Shown here: positions 12,429 through 25,530 of the stretch, one piece after another | Layout: each line of letters starts with the position of its first letter | Numbering within the stretch: the first letter of the stretch is position 1 | DNA from: Chondrilla cf. caribensis | Lineage: Eukaryota; Porifera; Demospongiae; Chondrillida; Chondrillidae | NCBI GenBank assembly: GCA_964020155.1 | Contig: OZ026547.1 | Span: 6,059,009 to 6,123,008, forward strand | Direction: 5' to 3' | DNA: 64,000 nucleotides | Made by a program: the position numbers and the translations under genes | The notes under the pieces: model-generated | Databases searched by the model: none | What the model was told of the DNA's origin: nothing | The model's input: the letters and a program-made list of their open reading frames with translations, nothing else

Positions 12429-12462
12429 ATACTATGCTATGCATATGCCTTGTATGCAACTT

Positions 12463-12463
<1 letters not shown>

Positions 12464-12529
<66 letters not shown>
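12464..12529. repeat. (CA)n microsatellite
   Basis: Uninterrupted CA dinucleotide run of about 66 bp directly after the M1 element. Unit A has only a short CA-rich stretch here (4770-4800), so it expanded after duplication. Confidence 0.95.
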
Positions 12530-12530
<1 letters not shown>

Positions 12531-12599
12531 GCACTAACACACATAAGTACGAACACACAAACATATGCATTGAATTGACAAATACACTCACAAAAATCA

Positions 12600-12900
12600 A
12601 TTCAATTGTTAATGGAGGTTTGTAAAGGCTGTTTGTTGTTTTTGTGGTTTGAATGCACGAGCATGGACTTAGTTTACAGGGGGTTAACTTTTAGTCTAAG
12701 ACCATTTTTGGACATCCCCATTGTGGCAAGATCAATTGTGGTTTGGAGAGTATTAGCTAACTCGTTGATGTCATTACCAATGAGTTATAGCAGAGGCAGA
12801 GGAAGGAATTTTAACTTGGTAGGGCCCAAAATTTGCTGCAGCATAATGTAGTCCACGATACCTCTTTTCAATTGTTATTAACAGTATTGTTTCAGAAATG
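12600..12900 (-). mobile_element. LINE reverse transcriptase remnant (unit B)
   Basis: Counterpart of the left part of the unit A LINE (ILGP and LLYL...NDI region on the minus strand). The adjoining LLLKKL...WFESYL part is absent here: unit B lacks the stretch matching about 5265-5915. Confidence 0.55.
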
Positions 12901-13014
12901 ATTGAGCCTTTCACAATTCAATTACAATGCAATTTAATGTAACTACCCTATTACATGGTAGTACCATCAGCAAGGACAACAGTTGTTGAGCCAGTTAGTA
13001 CTGATGGAATGATG

Positions 13015-13500
13015 GAAGGATGAGGCTATAAGGGTGGACATCCTTAATTTGCCTGTTGTTTCAAAGACATTTATCCGGAGTCTGAGGCATTTACATGATG
13101 TAGGACACCATCTATCAAGAGGGCAAGAAGAGGCCAGTTGTAATGTCTATGTTGACGTATTGCATGCCATATAAGTGAACTCAGTCAGTTCTATTGTTAG
13201 TTAAATGATAATATTAAGCAAGTTATTACCTTAACTATATACATCCCAGCTATTGCCTCTTAATGCTACAACATTCATGCCTCATCAAATGGTAATATGT
13301 ATTAAATTATTAGCTCATTTATATGGGATTGTATAGCTAACAGAGTACACAATATATGTAATGCATTCGAACATTACCATGAAAATGGCACAATTGAACT
13401 GCAATTATTAGCATAATAATTAACATAATAATAATACAACATAATATTGAAAATATTTTTATTGTAATTATAACCTCATACCTCCTGTAACCTGTCAACT
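13015..13500. other. Intergenic, no gene recognised
   Basis: Duplicate of the AT-rich DNA at 5930-6250, followed by unmatched AT-rich sequence up to the end of collagen gene C. No coding signal or structured element seen. Confidence 0.5.
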
Positions 13501-13545
13501 ACTCACAAAAATTAGTAATAGTAGTTTCAAAGATAAATTGGTGGT

Positions 13546-15904
13546 TTATCCCCCTACTAAAGGTATAGCAGTTGTTGTTGAAATTGCGGCAGTTGTTGGT
13601 GAAAATATAGGAGATGTTGTTGAAATTGTAGGAGGGGTTGGTGAAATTGTAGGAGGTGTTGGTGAAGTTGCAGCAAATGTTGGTGTGACTGTTTGTTCTG
13701 GACCCTTTGGCGCATAACTTCTTGGTTCTCCCTTTTCTCCCTTTGTTCCATTAATTCCCTGTGGTCCTTGCTCTCCTTTCATTCCTGGTTCACCTTTTGG
13801 TCCAACATTCCCTTGTTGTCCTGTTTCTCCTTGTTCTCCCTTTGTTCCATTAAGTCCTTGTGCTCCTGGTATTCCTGGCTCTCCCTTTTCCCCTCGCTTT
13901 CCCTTGTTACCTCTTGGACCTATCTCTCCTTTTAGTCCTTGTTCACCTTTCTGTCCAACATTCCCTGGTTGTCCTATTTCTCCTTTTTCACCTTTTGTTC
14001 CATTAACTCCTTGGGATCCTGGAGATCCTGGCAGTCCTAGTTCCCCTTTCTCACCCCGCTCCCCATGTGCCCCTGGGTCTCCCTTTTCACCCTTTGTTCC
14101 GTTTATCCCATTCAGTCCTGGTGTTCCTCTAACCCCTTTTGGTCCAGGTGGACAAGTGCAACCATCACCTTGTCGTCTAGTTCTTTCAAGGAATTCATCT
14201 GTTGAAAAAAGGGCACATATAATCCAAATTAGCAGAATGATTATGATATATGGATTTACATATACTGTATTCAGCATGGAAATTTAGTTTCTACATAGCC
14301 ATGAGACAACAGCTAGGGACAGATTCTCCTCTACGTAATGTTAATATATTTTTGATGGGATGTTATGTATCAGTTGTACTAATTCAGACATTGGTAGAGA
14401 AATTATTTGTAGGGCTTGTAAATATGTAGCAAATATTTTATGACATAAATTTTACATAAATTGCTGCCATGTCTACAAAGATTCCTGATGTGATATCCTA
14501 GATACCTTGAAGCAAGCTAGGTAACATTTGCATTTTTTATGTAGGATTTTCCGATTCTGAATGCTAACATGTATTAGGTTGATTGGTTTACTTGGTTGGT
14601 TTGTTGATTGTCAATTTAAAATTAGGCCAGAATGATAATCTCTATTTTCATTTCGTCTTCAGGTATGTTACGCTCATCTGATGGATATTATATTATAAAA
14701 ATATAGATGTGAGCAGCGCCAGTATAAATTGCAGATTACGAACACTTTGCATTCTCGAGAAAATGGCGCTAAAAGTTGGCCATTCGAAATGTCTACCAAA
14801 TGTGCCCTTTGAGGTTGCAATCACTCTTAAATCACCCCCGAAGCACATGCTTACTTTAGGCCAAGAAAGAGTTTGCAAAGGAGGCTGAAAGTTGTCTTCT
14901 ATCAGCAGCATTTGTCATTTTCGTCATTGATTTGCAGAAATGGATACGCTGGAAGAAGGAACCGATCTGCGATATATTATACTGGCGACGCTCACAGATG
15001 TAATATATTCTTTCCTATGTGCAACTGCAAATGTCAATTAACATTATAATTCACATTGAAAGAAAAATTGTTTGTTTTGAAATGCCTAAATGGCAAATTG
15101 AGTTAGGTTCGAGCCCAATGGATTCATTGTATGTAATGTCATCAGGCAAATTTCGTCTGAGCCTAAGAGAGACGTCCAAGTATTTATAGTGCGGGGGCGG
15201 CAGTCCCACAAGCTTTTTAACTCTAATTACTTATTTGACATGATCAAGTCTTGCTATAGGTGTGCAGTGTGGTATCTGCACATAGTGCACACCTACCATT
15301 ATGTATATTATGCGAAAACAATGTTGAGTAGAATTCATGCCCAGAAGGTTCTCCTAACCAAATTTCTTGACTGAAGGTTATTCTCAACTGGAAAATGGCA
15401 CCCAAGGAATTTTGGTTCAGGGGAGGCACCCCCATGAGTTATTTAACTTGATTGAATCCTTGTTTAATTAACTCATCAAGTAATTCATGCATGCATATCC
15501 AATCACCAATTCATAGGGATTTTAAACATCAGTACCGATTAATTCACCCCTCATTGGTTTACAAATGCACTTTATAATACTGACGGACTTAGAGAGACAT
15601 CATACAACGAAGTAAACCCATGCATATACTCTATGATCAACAGGAGGATATTCCTGACTAACAGGCAAGATGAGCAGGGATGTAATTGAACCTCATCAAA
15701 CTCACCTTTCACTTCAAGTTGTTCTAGTCTCTTCTCCAACTGTTCTATTATCTGGTGAAGTGACTTGATTTCTTCTTGTTGTACCATCACTTTGTTTTCA
15801 AGTTGTGAAAATTCCTTTTGCCAATCAGTGGTACCCCCCATACAGGTAGTCACCACACAGCACAAAAGAGCCACTTGAACAAAGACCTGAATGCTTGGAG
15901 CCAT
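13546..15904 (-). CDS. Secreted coiled-coil/collagen protein, copy C (2 exons)
   Basis: Exon 1 is 15904-15706 and exon 2 is 14198-13546; joined 852 nt gives 283 aa and TAA. The signal peptide and coiled coil match A and B (MAPSIQVFVQVALLCC, LEQLEVK). The donor differs: the site used in A and B is AT instead of GT here, and a strong AAAG/GTGAGT lies 9 nt earlier in the same phase. The acceptor is a single CAACAG, giving DEFLERTRRQGDGCTCPPG. There are about 45 Gly-X-Y triplets with four NGT sequons. The tail is changed: the Cys after the helix is lost (APKGPEQTV against TCPGQTV) and the last triplet has Arg for Gly. Frame is intact, so probably a diverged working copy. Confidence 0.75.
14640..15245 (+). 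repeat. R1 dispersed element, unit C copy split by a nested insertion
   Basis: Left part (CATTTCGTCTTCAGGTATG to about 14695) and right part (from about 15004, TCCTATGTGCAACTGCAAAT, to GCGGGGGCGGCAGTCCC near 15200) flank a nested element of about 300 bp. Same intronic position as in genes A and B. Confidence 0.7.
14697..15003. mobile_element. Nested MITE-like element inside R1
   Basis: Absent from the R1 copies of units A and B. Its ends are imperfect inverted repeats: ATAGATGTGAGCAGCGCCAG at the left, and the reverse complement of ACATCTGTGAGCGTCGCCAG at the right, extending into AGTATAA on both sides. No coding capacity. Confidence 0.7.
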
Positions 15905-16189
15905 AACTGTTACTCCAGTCTATACATATACTCAAATTTTCTCAGTGCTAGTTTGTGGTAACCACAACAGTACAGCCAGGTTTTATAGTCACAGATCCAT
16001 TTTAATGATATTCATTATGTGTTTTCAGGTTTGTTCAATGAATAGCTGCAATACCTGGCTAGCTATGCACATACCCACATGCCCTGTGAGTGTGGAATCC
16101 TTAGTAATTCCCAATAACATGGTGGTGTCCATAGTAATTGATTTATCAATGCATCAATGGTTGCACCACTAATGAAATTACTGTATGTT

Positions 16190-16345
16190 TCCCATAATTG
16201 AATTTGATACTTGTGAGGTTAGACTGAACACTTGAATAGGCACACACTTGTGTGTCCTTGACATCTCCTAGTGCTCCTGAATGTCCAGAGGTTCCTAGTG
16301 GTCCTAGTTGTGCCAGTATCTCCAACTTCCTGGTTCCTTGTCAAG
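16190..16345 (-). pseudogene. Collagen-like relic fragment (unit C)
   Basis: The minus strand keeps an uninterrupted Gly-X-Y stretch, GPLGTSGHSGALGDVKDTQ, showing what the relic exons in units A and B came from. The neighbouring leader and CTCLG pieces are missing. Confidence 0.4.
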
Positions 16346-16576
16346 AGGAGAAATATGAAGTCTTATATGACATGTGAAGATGATGATATTCTTCACAAAC
16401 AAATTGTGGCAGAATAACGAGTATTCTCTGTATTTTTGCATCATTTCACATTTCACATCCACTTAATCTGCCAAGCGCATTAATCCACCATATTCTTCAC
16501 TAACAAATTGTGGCAAAATAAAGAGTATTCTTTGTATATATGTAATGTTCATTCCCACTAATAACTGTAACAAGGA

Positions 16577-16620
16577 ATTTATATATATATATATATAATA
16601 TATATATAATATATATATAT

Positions 16621-16716
<96 letters not shown>
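16577..16716. repeat. (TA)n microsatellite
   Basis: About 140 bp of TA dinucleotides with a few breaks at the left end. It lies between the collagen cluster and the kinase pseudogene. Confidence 0.95.
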
Positions 16717-16718
<2 letters not shown>

Positions 16719-17127
16719 CTATAAGTTGATTTATTATATATATAGTCACTTTGTGTGACTGGATTATATATTGCCTGTTCAACTTCTTTTTCCATTGCTC
16801 ACATGTTTCAAATAGCAAGTGGATTACAATGCACTACGTACGTTACAAACATGGCATTCGTTTGAAATAATTACAAATTTTTGTACCGAAGCAAAGCTCT
16901 ACAAATGCATGCAGTATCAGATTTTATGAAATATCAATATGTATATGAAGTGATTCAAGATGCTGATGTTACGTACATTTAATTATTGATTATCTCAATT
17001 CTGTATATAATATATGCTTGTATTTTCAAATATAATGTACCATTTAACATAATATAATGTGTACGCTTATAAATGTATCATATTATTAGGATTAGAGATT
17101 ATTATTGCCATTTTCTTACAACTACAG

Positions 17128-18170
17128 TCCAACCAATTTGACTGTATACTGCATGACAGATTGGAGAAAATCAAGAGAGGGTCCTTCTGAAAAGTGTACA
17201 GAGGCAAGTTATCAGATGACCGCTGTGCTATCAAGAGGCTTGGAAGTATTGAGAAATCTACAAATCGTGAAGGGCTCATTCCGAAACTAATGAAAGAATT
17301 GGATATGTGGTCCTCTCTTAATCATCCAAATATGGTTGGACTGTACGGAATATATCGCCAAAAAGATGATGATATCGGCATTCCATTGCTAATAGTGGAG
17401 CTAATGGACAGGAATCTCACTGACCAACTGCAAGCTACCTCTGACCCCACTAACAGGAATTTACTGATCCTTCTACAAACTGAAATGGCCAACTTGAACA
17501 AGTAGCCGGACTTTGGAGTACCTCCACACCCACAAGAACATGGCGTACAGCGATCTCACTGCAGAAAATATGCTGTTTAAGAAGAGTCCAACTGGGTCAT
17601 TCACATCTAAATTAATTGATTTTGGGATGAGTCGCGTACTCAATTAACGAGACAACATGAAGTCCACTGATCAACAACCTACAGCTACATGCCACCTGAG
17701 GTACATAATGTTGGTCAGCCTTCAACCAGGATGGACATGTACTCTTTTGGTGTGCTGTGTGTACATTTACTATGCCACAAGTTCCCTAAACCTCTATATG
17801 CCCTCACAGTTGATCCAGCAGGAGCTGGCATTGTTGTGAGCGAGTTTCAACAATATCATCCCTAGGAACCTGATGATAGACAGCGTCCAGAGAAAGTGAT
17901 AGGGCAGTTGAATTCCATCCAGGGAAGACTAAGTCTGAATGAGACAGGACCAGCCAGTGACACCCAGACATCAACAAACCGGTCATATCGGGGTGTACCA
18001 TCACTGAGAGCAATCTGAATGTCACATCCATTGCTGACTCCAACATGCAGGTATCTACTGCAGCAGAAATAACCCCACTCACAGGTCCCTTTGAGCCTGT
18101 TCCTGCAATAACCCCACGTGCAGAGCTCCCTGATGTCTATCACCCGAGCAATGCTAAATTGGAAGATTGA
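17128..18170 (+). pseudogene. Receptor-kinase kinase-exon pseudogene
   Basis: Clearly related to the kinase exons of RTK-1, -2 and -3. MYRGKLSDDRCAIKRL, ELDMWSSLNHPNMVGLYGIY and LLIVELMDRNLTDQLQ are readable. A short deletion in the glycine loop shifts the frame near 17155; another break near 17500 precedes YSDLTAENML (HGD of the paralogs lost); a large in-frame part near 17850 is missing. The C-terminal tail (ITESNLNVTSIADSNMQVST) is still recognisable. The intron end before it and 3' flank after it match the paralogs, so this is a segmental duplicate, not a processed retrocopy. No ectodomain exons lie upstream. Confidence 0.85.
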
Positions 18171-18184
18171 CTTCCCACTATCAT

Positions 18185-19560
18185 AGGATGTTTGATGTAA
18201 CAGCGTGTCCAAATATATAGTGAACTAGCACTAATGTTTTATTTCACTAATGAAACAAATTAATCCCACTATTAAGCTCAAATGAGTTCCTTCATGTCAG
18301 TACTAATATTATAATTTCACCTTCATGTTATTAGTAACTGATTTTATTCAGGATATAGTATGTTTGATGCAACAGTACATACTAGTGAACTAGCACTAAT
18401 ATTTCTCTCATACTGAAAGAATTAATCACACTAATAATCTCGAATGAGTTCCTTCATGTCAGTATTAAATTAAATACTATGTAACCTTCATTCATGATAT
18501 TAATACCTGAATTAATTTAGTTATATTTTTTTTAGTTTAATTTCATCTTTGATCCTTCATTGGCAATTACTTTACATGCTTTCACTTGTTAGTACAGGGA
18601 TACCTTTTGTAAATTTCCAAATTCATGTAACATTTTTTCTAAATTCATCATATCAATTAATCATAATAATTCATCACTATTAAATATGAACCAATGCAAT
18701 ATAACAAGTTTGCTTGTGTTTGTGTAAAGCAATATGCAATATGTATGAAATAATGTTATGATACATTCAAACATATATTGTTACTTTCATAAAATATTTC
18801 ATAATGATGATAAAAACAATTATTAACCCAATTGCAGATTATAGGCCAACTAAGTCATGAGGCCCCCAGTGCAGGGTGTGAATGTACACAAAATACTCAG
18901 CAGACAGATATTCTTTTATTATTTCTTTACATATTGTATTGATTATTGCACATATGCCTTTTGTATATGTACAACCAATGCAATGGTATAAATCAGTCGA
19001 AATCTCTGATTGTGAATTCAGTCAGACAGCCATTTTATTCTGTACTGCACCAGATATGTGTAATGTTTTCCAGTTCGAAATATCTTTTGTCAAAGATGGT
19101 GTGTTCAGTAAAGATTTTGCACGCATGCACAGACACTTACATACGTGCATACATATTAAACTTGCCCACACATGAATGCACACCATGCATAGGTATATGC
19201 CCTACAAACATAGGCCAACAAATTCATACTGACCATTAAAATAGAAATTTGCTCATGAACAACTAAAACATTATTTGGTAGAGGCTTACAATTGCTATGG
19301 CTTAAATGGGGGATTGGGTATTATAACAATAATATATATTGTAACTAACTAAGACCTTCGCAGTTAAAAGTCTTTAATTTTGATCATTTCAATCTGTTTC
19401 CTCTGCTACGTGATCACTCAAGAATTACCCAGTTCCCTAACATTCCAAACTTAAGTTTGAACCTAATCATTTGAGTGATATCCCAAACCCTGCATTGTGT
19501 ATAACGTATGTGAGCCAATTCTACATGCAGCACCCACACCAATAATTTATCACATGGTTT
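18185..19560. other. Kinase 3' flank, partly tandem-duplicated, then unannotated DNA
   Basis: 18185-18600 matches the 3' flanks of the RTK genes (ATGTTTGATG, GTGAACTAGCAC, TTCCTTCATGTCAGTA). The first about 170 bp recur at 18355-18480. From 18600 to 19560 I see no gene, RNA or structured repeat. Confidence 0.55.
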
Positions 19561-19564
19561 TCTT

Positions 19565-20045
19565 ATAACATGTTTGGAACTAGATGGTTAATTTTTGATT
19601 AAGCCTTAACCTGACTATTCAGCTGTTTCATCATATTCATGATTGAACAGTAAACATAATTGTTAATGCCAATTCTCCCTTGAAACAGTTGAAAAAATTA
19701 GGGAGGTGATAATTATGTAGAGATATGTTTTGAATATATTCCAGTTGCTTGTCATCTGTAAAACAGCCTGTTTATAATCAAAGTTAGATTGGGTATCGCA
19801 TATTCCCAGAGAATCTCATCTTGCCTTTAAGTTGCTTGTTTTGAGATGGTTAATTATAGATGTGCTAATGTCTGTATATAAAATATCAAATAGTTAATTC
19901 GCCAAATTTGGGTTTTGGCATACCATGAAATGCATGTTTGCTGTTCATTTCCAAAACAGTTTACATAATATCATAGTGAAACAGGAAATATCTGAGGATG
20001 GTTGAAACAGAATCTCATGACTTATTTCAAAACATGACATTGTTT
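19565..20045. repeat. R2 dispersed repeat, copy 1
   Basis: About 480 bp resembling 35395-35880 and, in part, 37258-37510. Shared landmarks are TTAGGGAGGTGA, CATATTCCCAGAGAATCT, CAAAACAGTTTACATAA and GTGAAACAG. No coding frame. Near RTK-2 it lies just upstream of a TATAAA block, so it may be duplicated promoter-proximal DNA. Confidence 0.55.
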
Positions 20046-20235
20046 ATAATTTAGAGAGATAAACATGACTTTCTTGTAAAAATTTGAAGGACTATACATT
20101 GCGAACACATTAGTCTACAGCTATTAAACACAACTACGATGTACCATTATGTACAAGTTGAATAATACACATGCATGTTAACCCTACACTATGTACATTT
20201 TGCCTTTTCCGTCCAAACTTAATTACAGTCTACAA

Positions 20236-21168
20236 TCACCCCTGTATACAATTGTGTACAGTGTACATCAGTGTGGAGTTTTGAAGACAATGATATATAA
20301 CTAGTTTTCCACCATCTTTCTGATCATGAGGACAAATAAATTCTTTCTCGGGTTCGCTGTAACGGTTGATATTAATGTAGTCAATGTCATATTGAGCAAC
20401 CCACACACCCACTGTTACATCTTCATTCCTGAGTTTCCTCAATGGGACGATACTGTTACTATCCACAATGGTCCTGACCAGTGACACGGGTAGAATATAG
20501 CCAGAGCCTAATGGAAAAGGAAGGTACTCCTTTGTCAAGTTCCAATTCTCTTCTTTCCATTTACCCTGACTGTTGGGTAATTCATTGCAAATGATGGTAC
20601 CACAAAGAAAAGGTTTCTTTGTTTGTGTTGCTCTCTTGTGAATAAGAGACAATACAAAGCCCAGTCTAACATAAGAGTCATCATCTGTCTTCATTACATA
20701 TTGAGCCTTTGAGTGGTGAGCAATCCACTTGAATGACAAGAGGAGTTTATTTGTACATTGGTGGCCATAGGATTCTGTGTGGTTCTCAAATAAGAGCAAA
20801 TCACCATATTGCACTGATTCTGTTCGAAGTTTCCAGTTTTCCTCTTCACTTAAACCAACTGTACCTATGACAAACCTGTAGGTCACTCCTGTACTGTCTC
20901 TGTAATCTTTCAACCAAGTGTTCCTACAAGTTATGCGAAGATCACTTGAAGCAGGTCTTGAAAAAATTAGAATAAGAAGAAGAGTCTTGGGATATATTTG
21001 ACTGATATACCGCACATCATCTTTGGTCCATTGCCTGTAAACTTCTGTTTCACAGCGAGCTGGAAGAAAATACTTCTGAAGGGCTTGTAACAAATACAGC
21101 GATACAAACTGGAAGAAAATCGTTAAACAAAGAATCAAGTACCAGTAACGACACTTCCTGAGACCCAT
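20236..21168 (-). CDS. Beta-1,3-galactosyl/GlcNAc-transferase-like protein (GT31 family)
   Basis: Single exon, 310 aa. I chose the ATG at 21168 (gccATGG context); the frame extends upstream without a better ATG. It is a type II Golgi protein: short basic N-terminus, transmembrane anchor about residues 6-28 (YWYLILCLTIFFQFVSLYLL), stem, then the catalytic domain. GT31 hallmarks are present: RNTWLKDY near 82, the metal-binding DDD in MKTDDDSYVRL at about 162-164, PFPLGSGYILP near 218, and EDVTVGVWV near 249. It should transfer Gal or GlcNAc from UDP-sugar in beta-1,3 linkage; the acceptor cannot be told. Three or four N-glycosylation sequons are visible. A flanking R1 copy lies just upstream, and no neighbour suggests a shared pathway. 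Confidence 0.9.
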   Translation of the reverse strand: MGLRKCRYWYLILCLTIFFQFVSLYLLQALQKYFLPARCETEVYRQWTKDDVRYISQIYPKTLLLILIFSRPASSDLRITCRNTWLKDYRDSTGVTYRFVIGTVGLSEEENWKLRTESVQYGDLLLFENHTESYGHQCTNKLLLSFKWIAHHSKAQYVMKTDDDSYVRLGFVLSLIHKRATQTKKPFLCGTIICNELPNSQGKWKEENWNLTKEYLPFPLGSGYILPVSLVRTIVDSNSIVPLRKLRNEDVTVGVWVAQYDIDYININRYSEPEKEFICPHDQKDGGKLVIYHCLQNSTLMYTVHNCIQG

Positions 21169-21227
21169 GGCTTCATTACTCTTCACAGTTTGCCTATACC
21201 ATTGCCCATTAACAAAATTCTATTTGT

Positions 21228-21545
21228 AGTATGGCGAACACCAATATTGTTTTCCTTTCGACTTCCCATATGTAACGATTGATATATATAATATGTGTTC
21301 CTACGCATAGCTGCAATAGTGAGTATTATTATAATTTATATAGCGCTAAAGAAAGATGGCCAGTTTCAAATGCCAACAATCAGAAATTGGGCTAGAGTTC
21401 ATGCCCTGTTTCTCTGCCAAATGTAATAACTTCAGCGAAGGCTACTTTAATCCTAAGAAAATCACCCAAGTAATTCGATTACGGAGGCATCAGCTCCATG
21501 AGTATTTGAATTTTCGAATTACTTGTTAGTTTATGTTTACTGTTG
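21228..21545 (+). repeat. R1 dispersed element upstream of the glycosyltransferase
   Basis: Begins TTTCGACTTCCCATATGTAA and has GAAAGATGGCCAGTTTC inside. It ends with the AAGTAATTCGATTACGGAGG to CGAATTACTTG hairpin region. It lies within 60 bp of the glycosyltransferase ATG on the other strand and may overlap its 5' flank. Confidence 0.75.
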
Positions 21546-21841
21546 CAAGCTCTTTTGAATTTCTCTTGGAGTCATGCTTTCAACACCTAATATACTGCGC
21601 TTTGTGGTTTGTGTGAATCCCTCCATTTTGAACAGACACATAGAGTTGTATTAACCTAAATAACCCTGGACAAAGGACACCCCTCTCATACCCACATACA
21701 TGCATACTGGTCTGGCATAATAATTATTATTACAGATGTGCTAATGTCTGTATATAAAATATCAAATGGATGTAGATTTTGGTGATGTTGACTATGACCT
21801 CTAATTGCAACATGTGTTGTTTACATGTTAGAAGTATCACA

Positions 21842-23725
<1,884 letters not shown>

Positions 23726-25184
23726 CATACCTCACATACATGAGATGTTGTCTGTATCAGATGTGTGCTGAAACATATAGGACATCTCACATATGTACAT
23801 GCAGATGTGTAGCAATAAGTAAACTGTATTGCATATTATGTACACAAATTTGTACAATGTCATACCTGTATCTCACACCTGACATCATACAAATGTGTTC
23901 TAATGAGTGCCTAGTGTAGTAGCCATTGGCTAAAGGCCTCCCCAGAATAAATACTTACCTAACCTAACCCAATGAGTACATAGAACATCCCATGCAGGAA
24001 CACTGAAGGAGAGTAAAATACAAAATATGCTCAACTGCTACAACCCAGCTACAAGCTCATACAGATTTGTACAACATTGTATCAGACATGTACCATATTG
24101 TGGCGTGCTATATAGTTGGGACAAGGCTATCATTTTCACCTGGTTACCTAGTTTGAGTAATAGGATCCAAAAGATGTTGTATTGAATAGTAGTGGAAGAT
24201 CCAGGAGCCCATGAAATTTCCCCCTGAATACCATAATATGTTAATTCTAAAAATTATCTTGTACAGATCTCAGTAGAATTCTTTCTCTGATACCCCTGAG
24301 TATTGATTATTAAGGAATTACTGGTTCTATTGATGTTGGAAGTGACTTTTCACATTTGCAAATTGCAATAACCGCTAGCAATTATGGGCAGATAGTGCCT
24401 TCTGGTAATCTCCTCCTCCGTCTCACTGTGAAACTCAGCCAACAACAACAGGGTTTGGTTGGTTTTGTGGTTATACGCTTGACTTGGAATAATAACTACA
24501 TTCATTGATTTGATAACATTTTATTAGTAGAGTATAAATTCACTTTGAGACACGGTCACAGCATTTGCAATATCATCCCAGTGCTGTTAGTACACTAGAA
24601 GTCTACATTGTTAGTGAGACCACAACATCAACTTATCATCTCGAAAGAAGAACAACATAATATCTTCATTTGGAGGGTTATTGCTTTGCAGGTTAGTGAG
24701 TGCATGGCTAATAAGTCTTAGTGTTCAGTTCACATTGTACTTATAATAACTATTGTACAGAATAAATGAACATAATATTGTATATGGGTACTAAAACAAT
24801 CCAATTAAATTGTGTTATGAAGGGTTTCATGCTGTCCAGAGTTTCTCCATGTCCCATAATTGCTGTCTGGACTGTCTATATCCACTGCTCACTAACTCCA
24901 AACATTGAGACAGATTTCTTCTGAAACACAATGGCTCTATCAAATTCAAATGTTCCTATGTAAAGTTGAAACAATTTGAGGATCAGTACCTTACATTCTT
25001 TTATCAAAGAGCAAATCATTAGGTTCCCTATACTACTCACATATTGATGCATCCTTATAACGATATCGTTTAAAACATCAAGTTTGAGCACTGTCTAATT
25101 TAATGTTGGGTAACTGAAATTGTATCAATAGAGATATTGAACAATAATTGTATTAGCATAAAATATGATATATATTCCAGTTAT

Positions 25185-25530
25185 TAGGGGCTGCCGCAGG
25201 CAGCCCCTATATTATTTTCATTTCGACTTCCGGTATGTAACGCTCGATATATATTATATATAATATTATATATATATATATATATAATATGTGTTCGTAC
25301 GCGTAACCGCAACAATGAATTTATATTATAATTTATATTGCGCGAAATAAAGATGGCCGATTTCGAACGCCGACAATTAGAATTTGGGCTAGAATTCGTG
25401 CGCTAAAGCTTCGACGAACGTAATAACCTCAGCGAAGGTTCTTCTGAACCTAAGAAAGACCTCCAAGTAATTCGAGTGCGGGGGGCGGCAGCCCCACGAG
25501 TTTTTGAACTCGAATTACTTGTTTTTGTAA
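25185..25530 (+). mobile_element. R1 dispersed element, best-preserved copy
   Basis: About 345 bp with two hairpin ends. The left end has GGGGCTGCCGCAGGCAGCCCC, itself a palindrome, then TTTCGACTTCCGGTATGTAA and an internal TA run. The middle contains AAGATGGCCGATTTCGAACG. The right end is CAAGTAATTCGAGT, a GC-rich GGGGGGCGGCAGCCCC loop, and the exact reverse complement ACTCGAATTACTTG. No coding capacity. The high CpG content and good ends suggest the youngest copy in the window. Confidence 0.8.

Noticed and set aside
24530..24700. Possible RTK-1 promoter and first exon (TATAAATTC then GCAG/GTTAGT)
   Set aside because: Layout resembles the RTK-2 and RTK-3 blocks but the sequence is not recognisably homologous, and the acceptor before the RTK-1 ATG is weak. 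Left out of the annotation for lack of support.
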